Part shown: piece by piece, positions 8,951 through 17,736 of the stretch | Position numbering within the stretch: position 1 is the first letter of the stretch | Layout: each line of letters begins with the position of its first letter | Assembly: GCF_008370045.1 (NCBI RefSeq) | Contig: NZ_VOBN01000003.1 | Span: 248,001-312,000 of the forward strand | Direction of reading: 5' to 3' | DNA: 64,000 nucleotides | Source of the DNA: Pseudomonas sp. ANT_J12 | GTDB taxonomy: Bacteria > Pseudomonadota > Gammaproteobacteria > Pseudomonadales > Pseudomonadaceae | Translations under genes and position numbers: made by a program | Notes under the pieces: generated by a model | What the model was told of the DNA's origin: nothing | Seen by the model: the letters and a program-made list of their open reading frames with translations, nothing else | The model's database searches: none

Positions 8951-10354
8951 TCACGCCGACACCACTTTCTTCCCCTGCTGCCGCAACCCCGCCAAATCCC
9001 GATACCCCGCCCCCGGATGGATGTCCGGCAAGCGCGGCCCTTCGCCAAACAACTTCTCGCGCAAGGTCCCCGGCGCGTATTCGGTCTTGTACGCCCCGCG
9101 CTTCTGCAACTCCGGCACCAGTAATTCCACGGCGTCGATGAAGGTTTCGTGGGTCAGCGCGTAAGCCAGGTTGAAGCCGTCCACGTCGGTTTCCTCGACC
9201 CACTCCTGCAACAGATCGGCGACCGTCTCGGGGCTGCCGACAAACAACGGGCCAAACCCGCCGATTCCCACCCAATCGGCCAATTCATTCGGGGTCCAGA
9301 CCTTGTTCGGGTCCGCCGTGGAGAACGCTTCCACCGCCGACTGAATCGCATTGGTGTGCACATGCTTGAGCGGTTCGTCCGGTTTGAACTGGCTGAAATC
9401 AATCCCGGTCCAGCCGGAAATCAGCGCCATCGCGCCTTCGTAGCTGACCCAGGTTTTGTATTCCTCGAACTTGGCTTTGGCCTTGGCATCGGTCTCGCCG
9501 AGGATCACCGTTTGCAGGTTGAAGATCAGGATCTTCTTCGGATCGCGCCCGGCCTGCGCCGCACGCCGACGGATATCGGCCACGGTTTTCTTCAGCAGTA
9601 CTTTCGACGGTGCCGCAACAAACACGCACTCGGCATGCTCCGCCGCGAACTGCTTGCCACGATTCGACGCCCCGGCCTGATACAGCACCGGCGTGCGCTG
9701 GGGCGACGGCTCACACAGGTGAATCCCCGGCACCTGGAAGTGTTTGCCGACGTGCTGGATCTCATGAATCTTGCTCGGGTCACTGAAGATCCGCCGCTCA
9801 CGATCGCGCAGGATCGCGCCCTCCTCCCAGCTGCCTTCCCAGAGCTTGTAGCAAACCTCCAGGTACTCCTCGGCGAAGTCGTAACGGGCGTCGTGCTCGG
9901 TCTGGTTTTTCTGCCCGAGGTTCTTTGCGCCACTCTCCAGATACGAGGTGACGATGTTCCAGCCGGCGCGGCCCTTGGTCAGGTGATCGAGGGTCGAGAG
10001 GCGGCGGGCGAATGGATACGGATGCTCGAAGGACAGCGACGCGGTGAGTCCGAAGCCCAAATGTTCGGTGACCAGCGCCATCGGCGGAATCAGTTGCAGC
10101 GGATCATTGACCGGCACCTGCGCCGCCTGGCGGATCGCCGCGTCGCCGTTGCCGTTATAGACGTCGTAGATGCCGAGCACGTCGGCGATGAACAAGCCGT
10201 CGAACTTGCCGCGCTCAAGAATCTTCGCCAGATCGGTCCAGTATTCGAGGTCCTTGTACTGCCAGGAACGATCCCGGGGATGCGCCCACAATCCCGGCGA
10301 CTGATGGCCGACGCAGTTCATGTCGAACGCATTTAAACGAATTTCACGGGCCAT
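8951..10354 (-). CDS. FMN-dependent monooxygenase, NtaA/SnaA/DszA family
   Basis: A 467-residue luciferase-like (LLM) flavin monooxygenase. Typical features are the N-terminal RLNAFDMNCVGHQSPGLW, FDGLFIADVLG, the TEHLGFGLTASLSFEHPYPFARR block, GRAGWNIVTSY and PVLYQAGASNRGKQFAA. Such enzymes take FMNH2 from a separate reductase and oxidise sulfones, aminopolycarboxylates or similar compounds. The ATG overlaps the previous stop by one base (TGATG) and AGGAG lies upstream; a TTG one codon earlier was not preferred. Linked to an SfnB/DszC-type gene and an importer, it probably acts on an imported organosulfur-type compound (inference). No FMN reductase gene is obvious in the operon. Confidence 0.9.
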   Translation of the reverse strand: MAREIRLNAFDMNCVGHQSPGLWAHPRDRSWQYKDLEYWTDLAKILERGKFDGLFIADVLGIYDVYNGNGDAAIRQAAQVPVNDPLQLIPPMALVTEHLGFGLTASLSFEHPYPFARRLSTLDHLTKGRAGWNIVTSYLESGAKNLGQKNQTEHDARYDFAEEYLEVCYKLWEGSWEEGAILRDRERRIFSDPSKIHEIQHVGKHFQVPGIHLCEPSPQRTPVLYQAGASNRGKQFAAEHAECVFVAAPSKVLLKKTVADIRRRAAQAGRDPKKILIFNLQTVILGETDAKAKAKFEEYKTWVSYEGAMALISGWTGIDFSQFKPDEPLKHVHTNAIQSAVEAFSTADPNKVWTPNELADWVGIGGFGPLFVGSPETVADLLQEWVEETDVDGFNLAYALTHETFIDAVELLVPELQKRGAYKTEYAPGTLREKLFGEGPRLPDIHPGAGYRDLAGLRQQGKKVVSA

Positions 10355-10791
10355 CAAACGACGCTCCTGAAGCTTGGAGGATGGATGCCGTTAAGGCGGA
10401 AATTGCCGATGAGATGGAGTTTCCAGCGCAGCGGATCATGCAGCGAGCCATGCAGCGCGGTGCGTTGGCCGGTGAGTTCGAATTCGGCGTTGCTCACGGC
10501 ATTCAGAGCATCGGCGCTGGCCAGGTGCGACTCGGCGATGGCGATGCTGATTTCCGTGTCGTCCTCGGCGCTGCTCAGAAAATCTTCAGCGCGTTCCAAC
10601 AGTGCGGCAGCGACTTCGATGCGAATGTGCAAATCGCCGAAGCGGCTGATGACGTAGGGATCATCCGTGGCCTCGGTCTGCTGGCGCACGAAACGCAGGG
10701 TTGCATCAAGCAGGCTGCGGGCGTTGTGCAAGTCGTGCTGACTTTTGGCCAGGGGCTCGGTGGCAGCAATCGGTTGGGTCAAGGCATTCAT
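10354..10791 (-). CDS. Stand-alone acyl-CoA-dehydrogenase C-terminal domain
   Basis: A 145-residue protein aligning only with the last ~110 residues of SfnB/DszC-type oxidoreductases, including the one encoded just upstream. The shared pattern is FGDL-x-R, a helical stretch, then HDPLRWKLHLIGNFRLNG against HDPARWKYHLIGNYLLNG. The N-terminal flavin and substrate domains are absent. It has its own ATG preceded by GAGGAG, 10 bases after the SfnB-like stop, and no remnant of a missing half lies in that gap. It may be a regulatory or assembly partner of the neighbouring enzyme (inference); flavin catalysis alone is unlikely. Confidence 0.72.
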   Translation of the reverse strand: MNALTQPIAATEPLAKSQHDLHNARSLLDATLRFVRQQTEATDDPYVISRFGDLHIRIEVAAALLERAEDFLSSAEDDTEISIAIAESHLASADALNAVSNAEFELTGQRTALHGSLHDPLRWKLHLIGNFRLNGIHPPSFRSVV

Positions 10792-10801
10792 GGGAGGCTC
10801 C

Positions 10802-11995
10802 TCAGTTCCAGGCGTGGCGCGCGGGCTTCACGCCGTTGAGCAGGTAGTTGCCGATCAGGTGGTATTTCCATCGCGCCGGGTCGTGCAAGGTGTGAGTCCG
10901 GGCGTTGCGCCAGTGGCGGTCGAGGTTGTATTTGCCGAGCACCGAACGGGTGCCGGCCAGTTCGAAGAGCTTGCTGCTGGCGAGCAAGGCGATTTCCGCC
11001 GACAGGACTTTGGCCTGGGCCACCACCACCGAGGCGTGGGCGACCGTGTCTTCGTTGGGGTTGAGCAATGCGGCGTCGATGGCTTGGCCGGCCTTTTTCA
11101 GGATCGCTTCGGTGCCGTGGACGCGCCATTCCAGATCGCCAATCGCGGCAATGCTGAACGGGTCTTGCCAGCCGTGATCGTGACCGCTGTCGATCCACGG
11201 GCGGGATTCGCGGGCGTAACGCTTGGTTTCTTCCAGCGCGCCGACAGCGATGCCGGTGTCCACGGCAGCCTGGATGATTTGCGAGATCGGGCCGTCGGCG
11301 GTGGGTTCGTCGAAGGCTTTGTGCGCGGGGATGACCGCGCTGCGCGGGACTTTCACCGCGTTCAAGGTGACGCCACCACTGGCGGTGGTGCGCTGGCCGA
11401 AACCGTCCCAGCTGTCGATCACGGTCAGGCCCGGGTTGTCGCGCTCGATGAAGGCGATGAACGCCTTGTTGTCGTCATCCACCGCCACCGCCGGCACGAT
11501 GTGCGCAAACAACGCGCCGGTGCAGTAGAACTTCTCGCCGTCGATCTGCGCAGTGTCCTCGTCAAAGCGAATGCGGGTCTCAAAGGCCCCGGCGTTTTTG
11601 CTTTTGGATTCGGAGAAGGCGTTGCCGAAACGGACGCCCTGCAGGACTTTGCCGAAGTAATAGCGTTTCTGCTCCTCGGTAGCGGTTTGCAGCAGGATGT
11701 CGAGCACGCCAAGGTGGTTTTGCGGGATCTGGCCGAGGGAAGAGTCGGCGGCGGAAATGATCTTGATCACTTCGGCGACAGTCACGTAGGACACACCGGC
11801 GCCACCGTATGCCTTGGGAACGGTGATGCCCCACAGGCCGCTGGCGGAGAATTCGTCGAGTTCTGCCACCGGCAGGCGTCGCTCGCGATCACGGACGCTG
11901 GCCTCGACGGCAAAACGCGCCGCAAGTTTGTGCGCGACGGCGATGGCCTCGGCGTCCGAGCGGATGAGATGGGCGGTGCTGGGGGAAGTTGTCAT
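10802..11995 (-). CDS. SfnB-family acyl-CoA-dehydrogenase-like oxidoreductase
   Basis: A 397-residue protein with the complete acyl-CoA dehydrogenase fold. The N-terminal helical domain has LWGITVPKAYGGAGVSY, then FGNAFSESKSKNAG, DGEKFYCTGALFAHIV in the beta domain and a C-terminal helical bundle ending RTHTLHDPARWKYHLIGNY. This matches SfnB/DszC-type flavin oxidoreductases linked to use of sulfur compounds. It is the first gene of the minus-strand operon and sits about 40 bases downstream of a sigma-54 promoter match. It probably oxidises the imported substrate using reduced flavin (inference from family). Confidence 0.85.
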   Translation of the reverse strand: MTTSPSTAHLIRSDAEAIAVAHKLAARFAVEASVRDRERRLPVAELDEFSASGLWGITVPKAYGGAGVSYVTVAEVIKIISAADSSLGQIPQNHLGVLDILLQTATEEQKRYYFGKVLQGVRFGNAFSESKSKNAGAFETRIRFDEDTAQIDGEKFYCTGALFAHIVPAVAVDDDNKAFIAFIERDNPGLTVIDSWDGFGQRTTASGGVTLNAVKVPRSAVIPAHKAFDEPTADGPISQIIQAAVDTGIAVGALEETKRYARESRPWIDSGHDHGWQDPFSIAAIGDLEWRVHGTEAILKKAGQAIDAALLNPNEDTVAHASVVVAQAKVLSAEIALLASSKLFELAGTRSVLGKYNLDRHWRNARTHTLHDPARWKYHLIGNYLLNGVKPARHAWN

Positions 11996-12036
11996 GGGGC
12001 CGACTCCGTGGTTCCGGGTGAATACCCAAGACCTTT

Positions 12037-12053
12037 TGCAGGAGTCGTGCCTG
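12037..12053 (-). promoter_or_regulatory. Sigma-54 promoter match upstream of sfnB-like gene
   Basis: On the minus strand the sequence is CAGGCACGACTCCTGCA. It has the essential GG and GC pairs 10 bases apart and matches the sigma-54 consensus TGGCACGNNNNTTGCA at all but two fixed positions. The GC element is about 43 bases from the ATG, leaving room for a short leader and the GGAG site. Pseudomonas sfn genes are known to need sigma-54 with SfnR; no such activator is encoded here. Confidence 0.6.
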
Positions 12054-12153
12054 AAACTAAAAACGTTTTATTTCAGTGGCTTGCTGAGTTTTCAAAGAAA
12101 CCGTCGCAGCTTAAAAACAGCAAAGTGTTCATCCACTGTTGGCCTGTAAACAG

Positions 12154-12771
12154 TCAGATCACCACATTACGCACAAACCGCGCCGCCACTTCCCCATCAT
12201 TGCGATAGGTATGGGGCTGGTTGCTGGCGAACATATAAAACTCGCCGGCGGCAATGTCGTGGGGCGTATCGCCGAGCATCAGGGTCAGGCAGCCTTCGAA
12301 CACGTAGATCTGTTCGCTCCAGCCATCGGCATCCGGTTGCGAGGGGTAGATTTCCCCCGGTTGCAGGCACCATTCCCACTGTTCCACTTCGCGGGTGGCG
12401 GTGGCTTTGGACAGCAGGACGGCTTTACTGCCAGGGATCGTGCCGGCCCAGGCCAGTTCGTTGATGCGGCTCGGGTCCCGCGCATCCGGCGCCTGGATCA
12501 AGTCGCTGAACGCCACTTCCAGCGCTTCGGCCACACGGTCGAGGGTGGTCAGGCTGACGTTTTTCTCGCCAGCCTCGATGGCCACCAGCATGCGACGGCT
12601 GACCCCGGACTTTTCGGCCAGGGTGGTCTGGCTCATGTCGGCGGCGTGGCGCAGGCGTTTGACGTTCTGGCTGACATGCTGGAGGACCGAAGCCCGCGGG
12701 GGAGAATCTTTGTGCACTATATTGCTCACTCGGTGGGGTTGGGCAGTATACTGCGCAACATTCGGGCGCAT
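12154..12771 (-). CDS. XRE-family regulator with cupin domain
   Basis: Up to 205 residues. The helix-turn-helix (VKRLRHAADMSQTTLAEKSGVSRRMLVAIEAGEKNVSLTTL) covers about residues 37-78. A cupin domain follows (GWSEQIYVFEGCLTLMLG, then AGEFYMFASNQPHTY) and may bind a small effector. The ATG at 12771 is used because it has upstream GAGG. However, a perfect palindrome (12743-12754) would then lie inside the gene, so GTG at 12729 or 12717 is possible. It is divergent to the EamA transporter and next to the SfnB operon, so it probably controls one or both. Confidence 0.85.
   Translation of the reverse strand: MRPNVAQYTAQPHRVSNIVHKDSPPRASVLQHVSQNVKRLRHAADMSQTTLAEKSGVSRRMLVAIEAGEKNVSLTTLDRVAEALEVAFSDLIQAPDARDPSRINELAWAGTIPGSKAVLLSKATATREVEQWEWCLQPGEIYPSQPDADGWSEQIYVFEGCLTLMLGDTPHDIAAGEFYMFASNQPHTYRNDGEVAARFVRNVVI
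12743..12754. promoter_or_regulatory. Perfect 12-bp palindrome, candidate operator
   Basis: GCAGTATACTGC is a perfect palindrome 49 bases before the EamA start and near the start of the divergent XRE-cupin gene. Its place and symmetry fit an operator for a dimeric helix-turn-helix repressor controlling both genes (inference). Confidence 0.45.
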
Positions 12772-12802
12772 TGTGCGTCCGCCTCAGGTAGCGCGCAAGG
12801 TC

Positions 12803-13735
12803 ATGACGTCGGCGAACACTCCCCACACCTCCTCCCGTTTCTCGCGATTCAGCAAGGCTGAGTGCGTGCTGGTGCTGATTACCATGGTCTGGGGCGGCAC
12901 CTTTTTGCTGGTGCAGCATGCGATGACGGTCAGTGGACCGATGTTCTTCGTCGGCCTGCGTTTTGCCGCGGCGGCGTGCATTGTCTCGCTGTTTTCCTGG
13001 CGCAGCCTGCGGGCGCTGACCCTGCTGGAACTCAAGGCCGGGGCCTTTATCGGCGTGGCGATCATGCTCGGTTACGGCTTGCAGACCGTGGGTTTGCAGA
13101 CGATTCCCAGCAGCCAGTCGGCGTTTATTACGGCGTTGTATGTTCCGTTTGTGCCGTTGCTGCAATGGATGGTCTTCGGCAAGCGGCCGGGGTTGATGCC
13201 GAGCATTGGCATCATGCTGGCCTTTACCGGATTGATGATGTTGTCCGGGCCATCGGGAGCTTCGCTGGATTTCAGTCCTGGCGAAATTGCCACGCTGATC
13301 AGCACCGTTGCGATTGCGGCTGAAATCATCTTGATCAGCACCTATGCCGGCCAGGTCGATGTGCGCCGGGTCACGGTGGTGCAACTGGCGGTCACGTCGA
13401 TGCTGGCGTTTTTGATGGTGGTGCCTACGCAGGAAGTGATTCCGCATTTCTCCTGGCTGCTGTTGGGCAGTGCCCTGGGCTTGGGCGCGGCCAGTGCGGC
13501 GATCCAGGTGGCGATGAACTGGGCGCAGAAAAGCGTTTCGCCGACCCGGGCGACGTTGATCTATGCCGGTGAGCCGGTATGGGCCGGGATTGTCGGGCGG
13601 ATTGCCGGAGAGCGGTTGCCGGCGATTGCGTTGCTGGGGGCGGGGTTGATTGTGGCGGCGGTGATCGTCAGTGAATTGAAGACGCGGGGCAAACCGGACA
13701 CCGAGGAGGTATTGCAACGGGAAAGCCAGGGCTGA
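12803..13735 (+). CDS. EamA/DMT-superfamily exporter
   Basis: A 310-residue inner-membrane protein with about ten hydrophobic segments and two EamA repeats (VLVLITMVWGGTFLLVQHAM at the start of the first; ALLGAGLIVAAVIVSEL at the end of the second). The ATG after GCGCAAGGTC was chosen; the longer frame reads through the divergent regulator gene. The family exports metabolites or amino acids. Divergence from the XRE-cupin regulator suggests it exports the regulator's effector or a by-product of the adjacent operon (inference). Confidence 0.88.
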   Translation: MTSANTPHTSSRFSRFSKAECVLVLITMVWGGTFLLVQHAMTVSGPMFFVGLRFAAAACIVSLFSWRSLRALTLLELKAGAFIGVAIMLGYGLQTVGLQTIPSSQSAFITALYVPFVPLLQWMVFGKRPGLMPSIGIMLAFTGLMMLSGPSGASLDFSPGEIATLISTVAIAAEIILISTYAGQVDVRRVTVVQLAVTSMLAFLMVVPTQEVIPHFSWLLLGSALGLGAASAAIQVAMNWAQKSVSPTRATLIYAGEPVWAGIVGRIAGERLPAIALLGAGLIVAAVIVSELKTRGKPDTEEVLQRESQG

Positions 13736-13766
13736 AAACCTGCCCGTCGCTGGAACTTGTCAACTG

Positions 13767-14174
13767 TCAGGCGACAATGGTGTAGACGTGACTTTTCGAC
13801 TGAGTTTTCGAGCCATCCGGATGTTTGACAACGAAGTAAAGCTCGACTCTTTCATTTGGGATTGGGGCCAGAAAACCGCCCCGTCTGAATTGCAGTGTAG
13901 CCTTCAGGTTTCCCTCGGTAATGACTGCGCTTAAACCAAAAAAAGTACCATGCGTCACATAGTGGACATAAGGGCGCACTTCCTGCCCGACGGCGCGTTC
14001 TGAAGGCTCAATAGAATATACATAACCCTCTTTGACGTACTTGATCGGGAGATTGCCCCCTAGAAGATATTTCTTATCAATAGACGGAGGGATAAGTTTT
14101 TCATCGATAGGTATCACCTCTAATGGTTCTACCGGTTCTACCGACGATTCTCTGAATTTTTCCTCATTCGACAT
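13767..14174 (-). CDS. Hypothetical protein, beta-rich
   Basis: A 135-residue protein starting at MSNEEKFRESS, with AGGAG ten bases upstream; a further in-frame ATG at 14228 lacks a site. There is no signal peptide or membrane segment. The C-terminal half alternates hydrophobic and charged residues (KATLQFRRGGFLAPIPNERVELYFVVKHPDGS), suggesting a beta-sandwich. Base composition is visibly more AT-rich than the neighbours, hinting at acquisition by transfer. The function is not recognised. Confidence 0.7.
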   Translation of the reverse strand: MSNEEKFRESSVEPVEPLEVIPIDEKLIPPSIDKKYLLGGNLPIKYVKEGYVYSIEPSERAVGQEVRPYVHYVTHGTFFGLSAVITEGNLKATLQFRRGGFLAPIPNERVELYFVVKHPDGSKTQSKSHVYTIVA

Positions 14175-14455
14175 GTTGATTCTCCTGTCATAAGCCCGTC
14201 TGGATACACAGGCAGTCAACCCATTCAACTAGCGCAAGCCACAGCCTGTCTACTGTCAGACTTGACAGGTCAGGGCTCATAAATTCGTAGCCAAAAGGTT
14301 TGCAGTGAACCTGTGCGGGGAATCGAACCTGGTTCCTGAATGCTGTAAAACCGGCCGTTCCGGCCTACCTTGTAGGATCCTGCCACAGGTTGCCGTTTGG
14401 TGATCCGGTTTCCGGCACGTATGATGCATCACAAACTTCCGCAGATTAGAAGCCT

Positions 14456-17392
14456 ATGTCCCTGATAGTTCTACTGCTTCTGCCTTTTATCGGCAGCTGT
14501 GTCGCGGCTTTGCTGCCACATAACGCGCGTAACACCGAATCGCTGTTGGCTGGTTTGGTTGCCTTGGTCGGCACCATCCAGGTCGCCCTCCTTTACCCGC
14601 AAATCGCCCATGGCGGCGTGATCCGCGAGGAGTTTTTCTGGCTGCCGAGCCTGGGCTTGAACTTCGTCCTGCGCATGGACGGGTTTGCCTGGCTGTTCTC
14701 GCTGCTGGTGCTAGGCATCGGCACGCTGGTGTCGCTGTATGCCCGCTACTACATGTCGCCGGACGATCCGGTGCCGCGGTTTTTCGCGTTTTTCCTGGCG
14801 TTCATGGGCGCCATGCTTGGGCTGGTGATCTCCGGCAACCTGATCCAGATCGTGTTTTTCTGGGAGCTGACCAGCCTCTTTTCGTTCCTGTTGATCGGCT
14901 ATTGGCACCACCGCGCCGATGCCCGACGCGGCGCCTATATGGCGCTGATGGTCACCGGTGCCGGGGGGTTGTGCCTGCTGGCGGGGGTCATGCTGCTCGG
15001 CCATGTGGTCGGCAGCTATGACCTGGATAAGGTCCTGGCCGCCGGCGATCTGATTCGCGCACATGCCCTCTACCCTATCCTGCTGCCCCTGATCCTGATC
15101 GGCGCCTTGAGCAAAAGCGCGCAATTCCCCTTCCACTTCTGGCTGCCCCACGCGATGGCGGCGCCGACTCCGGTTTCGGCTTACTTGCACTCGGCGACCA
15201 TGGTCAAGGCCGGGGTGTTCCTGCTGGCACGGCTGTGGCCGTCGCTGTCCGGCAGTGAAGAATGGTTCTACATCGTCGGCGGGGCTGGGGCCTGCACCTT
15301 GCTGCTTGGCGCGTATTGCGCGATGTTCCAGAACGACCTCAAGGGCCTGCTGGCCTACTCGACCATCAGCCATCTGGGCCTGATCACCTTGCTGCTGGGC
15401 CTGAACAGTCCGCTGGCCGCCGTGGCCGCGGTGTTCCACATTCTCAACCACGCCACCTTCAAGGCCTCGCTGTTCATGGCCGCCGGGATCATCGACCACG
15501 AAAGTGGCACCCGGGACATCCGCAAGCTCAGCGGCCTGATCAAGCTGATCCCGTTCACTGCCACCCTGGCGATGGTCGCCAGCGCCTCGATGGCCGGTGT
15601 GCCGTTGCTCAACGGTTTCCTTTCCAAAGAGATGTTCTTCGCCGAAACCGTCTTCATCAACGCCACGGCCTGGGTCGAGATGGCCTTGCCGATCGTGGCG
15701 ACCATCGCCGGTACGTTCAGCGTTGCCTACTCCCTGCGTTTCACCGTCGACGTGTTCTTCGGCCCGCCCGCCACCGACCTGCCGCACACCCCGCACGAAC
15801 CGCCACGCTGGATGCGCGCGCCAGTGGAACTGCTGGTGTTCACCTGCCTGATCGTCGGGATTTTCCCGGCACAAGTGGTCGGTCCGCTGCTCGCGGCGGC
15901 GGCTCTGCCCGTGGTCGGCGGTACGCTGCCGGAATACAGCCTGGCGATCTGGCACGGCTTGAACGCACCGATGATCATGAGCCTGATCGCCATGTCCGGC
16001 GGCATCGTGCTCTACCTGCTGCTGCGCAATCAGCTCAAGCGCGGCCGCTTCAAATACCCGCCGCTGATTGGTCGCTTCAACGGCAAGCGTCTGTTCGAGC
16101 GCTGCCTGGTGGTGATGATGCGCCTGGCCCGACGCCTGGAACGGCGGATCAGCACCCAGCGCCTGCAAACCCAGTTGTTCCTGATGGTATTCGCCGCCGT
16201 GCTGGCCGGGCTGATCCCGATGCTCCACAGCAGCCTGAGCTGGGGCGACCGGCCGAAGATTCCGGGGTCGATCGTGTTCGTGATCCTCTGGCTGCTGGCG
16301 ATCGCCTGTGCCCTCGGCGCCGCGTGGCAGGCCAAGTATCACCGTCTCGCCGCCCTGACCATGGTCAGCGTGTGCGGGCTGATGACCTGCGTGACCTTCG
16401 TCTGGTTCTCCGCGCCGGACCTGGCGCTGACGCAACTGGTGGTCGAAGTGGTGACCACGGTCCTGATCCTGCTGGGCCTGCGCTGGTTGCCACGGCGGAT
16501 CGAAGAGGTCTCGCCGTTGCCGAGTACGCTACGCAAGGCACGCATCCGGCGTATCCGTGACTTGCTGCTGTCGAGCGTGGTCGGCGGCGGCATGGCGTTG
16601 CTGGCCTACGCGATGCTCACGCGCCAGACGCCCAACGACATCTCCTCGTTCTACCTCAGCCGCGCCTTGCCCGAGGGCGGCGGCAGCAACGTGGTCAACG
16701 TCATGCTCGTGGACTTCCGCGGCTTCGACACCCTCGGTGAAATCACCGTGCTGGTGGCGGTGGCGCTGACCGTGTTCGCCCTGCTCCGGCGTTTCCGTCC
16801 ACCGAAAGAAAGCCTGCAATTGCCGGCCCAGCAGCGTTTGCTCGCGCCGGACGTGGTCACCGATCTGGTCAACCCGCGCCAGGCCAGCGACACCGCCCTC
16901 GGTTTCATGATGGTGCCGGCGGTGCTGGTGCGCCTGTTGCTGCCGATTGCCGTGGTGGTGTCGTTCTACCTGTTCATGCGCGGCCACAACCAGCCGGGCG
17001 GCGGGTTTGTTGCCGGGCTGGTGATGTCGGTGGCGTTCATCCTGCAATACATGGTCGCCGGCACGCAGTGGGTCGAGGCGCAAATGAGCCTGCGACCGCT
17101 GCGCTGGATGGGCACCGGGCTGCTGTTCGCCACGGTAACCGGGCTGGGAGCGATGGCAGCCGGGTATCCGTTCCTGACCACGCACACCTGGCATTTTGAA
17201 CTGCCAGTGCTGGGCGACATTCACATCGCCAGTGCGCTGTTCTTCGACATCGGCGTCTACGCCGTGGTGGTCGGTTCGACCCTGTTGATGCTCACCGCCA
17301 TCGCCCACCAATCGGTACGGGGCCACAAGACTGCAGCGCAGCCAAAAGCCGCTGGCCTGCCGAGATCCGTTGCCGCCAAAGGAGCCGTCTGA
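14456..17392 (+). CDS. mnhA: Mrp antiporter subunit A with fused B domain
   Basis: A 978-residue membrane protein. The N-terminal ~800 residues are MrpA/NuoL-like (NAVSAYLHSATMVKAGVF-type segment PTPVSAYLHSATMVKAGVF and the HILNHATFKASLFMAAGII block). The C-terminal part (RGHNQPGGGFVAGLVMSVAF) is an MrpB domain, so A and B are fused, as in many gamma-proteobacteria. It is the first gene of a six-gene operon for a Na+(K+)/H+ antiporter used in pH and salt tolerance. The start codon follows a modest AGAAG site, and the stop overlaps the next ATG by one base. Confidence 0.95.
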   Translation: MSLIVLLLLPFIGSCVAALLPHNARNTESLLAGLVALVGTIQVALLYPQIAHGGVIREEFFWLPSLGLNFVLRMDGFAWLFSLLVLGIGTLVSLYARYYMSPDDPVPRFFAFFLAFMGAMLGLVISGNLIQIVFFWELTSLFSFLLIGYWHHRADARRGAYMALMVTGAGGLCLLAGVMLLGHVVGSYDLDKVLAAGDLIRAHALYPILLPLILIGALSKSAQFPFHFWLPHAMAAPTPVSAYLHSATMVKAGVFLLARLWPSLSGSEEWFYIVGGAGACTLLLGAYCAMFQNDLKGLLAYSTISHLGLITLLLGLNSPLAAVAAVFHILNHATFKASLFMAAGIIDHESGTRDIRKLSGLIKLIPFTATLAMVASASMAGVPLLNGFLSKEMFFAETVFINATAWVEMALPIVATIAGTFSVAYSLRFTVDVFFGPPATDLPHTPHEPPRWMRAPVELLVFTCLIVGIFPAQVVGPLLAAAALPVVGGTLPEYSLAIWHGLNAPMIMSLIAMSGGIVLYLLLRNQLKRGRFKYPPLIGRFNGKRLFERCLVVMMRLARRLERRISTQRLQTQLFLMVFAAVLAGLIPMLHSSLSWGDRPKIPGSIVFVILWLLAIACALGAAWQAKYHRLAALTMVSVCGLMTCVTFVWFSAPDLALTQLVVEVVTTVLILLGLRWLPRRIEEVSPLPSTLRKARIRRIRDLLLSSVVGGGMALLAYAMLTRQTPNDISSFYLSRALPEGGGSNVVNVMLVDFRGFDTLGEITVLVAVALTVFALLRRFRPPKESLQLPAQQRLLAPDVVTDLVNPRQASDTALGFMMVPAVLVRLLLPIAVVVSFYLFMRGHNQPGGGFVAGLVMSVAFILQYMVAGTQWVEAQMSLRPLRWMGTGLLFATVTGLGAMAAGYPFLTTHTWHFELPVLGDIHIASALFFDIGVYAVVVGSTLLMLTAIAHQSVRGHKTAAQPKAAGLPRSVAAKGAV

Positions 17393-17736
17393 TGGAAGAA
17401 GTCATCGCAATCGCCATCGGCGTCCTCGCGGCATCCGGCGTCTGGCTGATCCTGCGGCCACGGACGTTCCAGGTGGTCATGGGCCTGTGCCTGCTGTCCT
17501 ACGGCGTCAACCTGTTCATCTTCAGCATGGGCAGCCTGTTTATCGGCAAGGAGCCGATCATCAAGGACGGCGTGCCCCAGGATTTGCTGCACTACACCGA
17601 CCCGCTGCCCCAAGCCCTGGTGTTGACCGCCATCGTCATCAGCTTCGCCATGACCGCGTTGTTCCTGGTGGTGCTGCTGGCCTCCCGGGGCTTGACCGGC
17701 ACCGACCATGTGGATGGCCGGGAGCCTAAAGAATGA
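17392..17736 (+). CDS. mnhC: Mrp antiporter subunit C
   Basis: A 114-residue protein with three membrane segments, NuoK-like (GVWLILRPRTFQVVMGLCLL, then YGVNLFIFSMG, and VLTAIVISFAMTALFLVVLL). It is a small membrane subunit of the Mrp complex. Its ATG overlaps the stop of the A/B fusion gene, and its end overlaps subunit D by 4 bases. Confidence 0.94.
   Translation: MEEVIAIAIGVLAASGVWLILRPRTFQVVMGLCLLSYGVNLFIFSMGSLFIGKEPIIKDGVPQDLLHYTDPLPQALVLTAIVISFAMTALFLVVLLASRGLTGTDHVDGREPKE

Noticed and set aside
14315..14345. tRNA-like T-loop on the minus strand (GGTTCGATTCC)
   Set aside because: The expected T-stem does not pair beyond two bases, and no anticodon arm or acceptor stem can be built around it. 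GGCCGTTCCGGCC close by is a plain palindrome.
14711..16435. 574-codon minus-strand frame opposite mnhA
   Set aside because: Antisense to a membrane protein gene with strong Mrp motifs; composition is that of a shadow frame.
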